Shown piece after piece: positions 43,421-44,757 of a stretch of DNA of 44,757 nt. The notes below the pieces were generated by a model that worked only from the letters and a program-made list of their open reading frames with translations, was not told the DNA's origin and made no database searches. The translations under genes and the position numbers were made by a program. The stretch is from Deltaproteobacteria bacterium (GTDB lineage Bacteria > SAR324 > NAC60-12). Positions within the stretch are counted from its first letter, which is position 1. Each line of letters starts with the position of its first letter. Location: positions 11,699 through 56,455 of the forward strand of contig JABGPG010000238.1 of assembly GCA_018645085.1 (NCBI GenBank), read 5' to 3'.

Positions 43421-44757
43421 ATGTTGGATGAGAGTGAGTTTAAACCGTTTTCACTGACCGATTTCACGGTTGTTGAAGCAGAGTCTGCGGAAACTGCTGA
43501 TTCATCAGCTGGAAAAGAAAGTCCTGCAGAAGGTTTAAATAGCGCAGAGCAGGAAATCGAAGACAGACTTGCCTCTTTCAAACCCCTTACTTTTGATGTT
43601 GAAGGAGATTCTGCAGAGTTTGTCGCAAAAGTTGCTGCAGATGCTGAAAGCGGAAGAACGGATGCAGAAATAATCCAACTCTCAAAAGGTTTCAAAAATG
43701 CAGAGTTTTTTCAGGAAAATAGTCTGCTGACAAATGCAGAGGATTTTGCGGAATCGATCAGATCAGGTGCAAAACTTTACAAAACTCAACTGCTTACAAA
43801 AATTGAAGAACAGGCAAGTGATACTGAACGTATCTACCAGCAAACTATTGCAGAAAATCAAGAGGCAGAAAAGGAGAGGAAAAATCTGCTTTCTTCCACT
43901 GAAGAAAAAGTAGAAGAAATAAAAAACAAAGCTTATCAGCAGGGTTTTGAGAGCGGACTTCAGCAGGGAATGCAGCAGCGTTACGATGAAGCAGAACCGC
44001 TGGTATCGCAGATAAGTTCCGTATTGGCGCAGTTGAATTCGTTAAGGCAGGTTGTCCGTTTTCAGGCGGAAGAAGAGTTGGTGAAGTTAGCTCTGCAAAT
44101 TGCTAAAAATGTTGTTGCTAAAGAAATAAAACAGAACAACTCTGTGATCAAGAACATAGTTCAGGCTGCGCTGCACGAAACTGAAGTGCAGGGAAAGATA
44201 TATTTGTTTTTGCATCCGGATGACTACCAATTTCTGCTCGATAGTAAAAGTGATCTGGAACGATATTTAAGTGATGAACAAACCCTCCTGCTGCGGCAGA
44301 ATCCTGAAATGGAACCTGGTTCTATTTATGTTGAGTCTGATGAAGAAATAATCAGCAGATCCATTGAAGGGCAGTTCGATAAGCTGGAAGAATCGCTGAC
44401 AGAACAGCTTGAAAATAGACATGCACATTTATCCGAAGTAGATATAGATGCGCACGATTTTAGCCTAGAGACTGTTTCAGACTTGAAAGAAGTTGAATCG
44501 GAGTCTCTTGATTTAAGTCAAACTGAGACCACACAACAGATAGCGCCAGCAAGCTCAGCAGAAACAAGCGTTGAAACAGAGGAGCCTGAAAAGCAGCCAG
44601 ATAATGTGGAGCCACTTCCGGAAACTGCATCGGCGGAATCCGAAAATCTGCAGCCTGAATCACTAGACTCTGAAGCCGCAAGTGCTGAAACAGCAAACGT
44701 CGAATTAGCGGAACCGGAACAGGGTACAGAAGCTGTTGAAACAGTAACTACTGAAAC
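43421..44757 (+). CDS. fliH: Flagellar export-apparatus protein FliH, extended (3' end cut by window edge)
   Basis: A frame open from the ATG at 43421 to the window end (445 codons, no stop). Residues about 150-320 match FliH: a coiled-coil with the glycine-repeat YQQGFESGLQQGMQQ (GFxxG type), then VRFQAEEELVKLALQIAKNVVAKEI and KIYLFLHPDDYQFL, and DPxGSI-like EMEPGSIYVES. FliH holds the export ATPase FliI at the flagellar base. Usual length is about 230-250 residues, so this protein carries an N-terminal acidic stretch of about 150 residues and a C-terminal Glu/Ser/Ala-rich tail of over 100 that continues past the window. The 113-base gap after fliF holds nothing else. Confidence 0.85.
   Translation, partial: MLDESEFKPFSLTDFTVVEAESAETADSSAGKESPAEGLNSAEQEIEDRLASFKPLTFDVEGDSAEFVAKVAADAESGRTDAEIIQLSKGFKNAEFFQENSLLTNAEDFAESIRSGAKLYKTQLLTKIEEQASDTERIYQQTIAENQEAEKERKNLLSSTEEKVEEIKNKAYQQGFESGLQQGMQQRYDEAEPLVSQISSVLAQLNSLRQVVRFQAEEELVKLALQIAKNVVAKEIKQNNSVIKNIVQAALHETEVQGKIYLFLHPDDYQFLLDSKSDLERYLSDEQTLLLRQNPEMEPGSIYVESDEEIISRSIEGQFDKLEESLTEQLENRHAHLSEVDIDAHDFSLETVSDLKEVESESLDLSQTETTQQIAPASSAETSVETEEPEKQPDNVEPLPETASAESENLQPESLDSEAASAETANVELAEPEQGTEAVETVTTE

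Noticed and set aside
1-44757. CRISPR arrays, insertion sequences, rRNA genes
   Set aside because: No regularly spaced repeats, transposase motifs or rRNA sequence were seen on reading through the window.

Overview
The window comes from a Gram-negative, flagellated bacterium of AT-leaning composition. It carries genes for the basal body (fliF, fliH), phosphatidylserine decarboxylase, FabI and FtsH, a SAM-I riboswitch on a MetA-type acyltransferase, an HrcA/CIRCE-type promoter, and an EF-P/EpmA pair. The mixture fits a deep proteobacterial or delta-like lineage (for example SAR324-like). That placement is inferred from gene content and was not tested.

Bases 1-16367 are an accessory catabolic region. 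A TetR-type regulator (minus strand, cut by the window edge) faces a long plus-strand series. The series holds a type III glutamine-synthetase-like ligase (GmaS-like), a three-subunit N-methylglutamate-synthase-like enzyme (MgsA/B/C, also called GlxB/C/D), a branched-chain-amino-acid/amide-type ABC importer with a fused LivM-LivG subunit, a small [2Fe-2S] protein, an HcnB/OoxA-like FAD protein with a BFD [2Fe-2S] site, a DAO-type amine dehydrogenase fused to a four-cluster ferredoxin, a tungsten-type aldehyde ferredoxin oxidoreductase (AOR), and a MoaD-like sulfur carrier. My reading is that an imported amine is glutamylated, rearranged to an N-alkyl-glutamate, and dehydrogenated, and that the released aldehyde is oxidised by the AOR. 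This would be a variant of the N-methylglutamate pathway in which the usual SoxBDAG-type N-methylglutamate dehydrogenase is replaced by an Hcn/opine-oxidase-like set wired to AOR. This is the most interesting system in the window.

Bases 16571-23355 hold efp and epmA, a DUF6122-like membrane protein, a small protein of unknown function behind a CIRCE heat-shock operator, a TerB-like protein, an HNH nuclease, a secreted or anchored Gly/Arg-rich protein, and metA with its SAM-I riboswitch.

Bases 23356-39919 run almost entirely on the minus strand with housekeeping genes: a long GlnD-like protein, ruvB, a double CDP-alcohol phosphatidyltransferase, pyrB, then the rplL-rplJ-rplA-rplK-nusG-secE-tRNA-Trp-rpmG-tRNA(Thr,Tyr,Thr) block. 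After that come a nitronate-monooxygenase/FabK-like enzyme, fabI, psd and ftsH. The ribosomal block lacks the tuf gene and the rpoBC genes that usually flank it.

Bases 40104-44757 are on the plus strand: a MATE exporter, fliF, and an unusually long fliH that runs off the end, with no fliG between the two. No rRNA, CRISPR array, insertion sequence or phage gene was seen.
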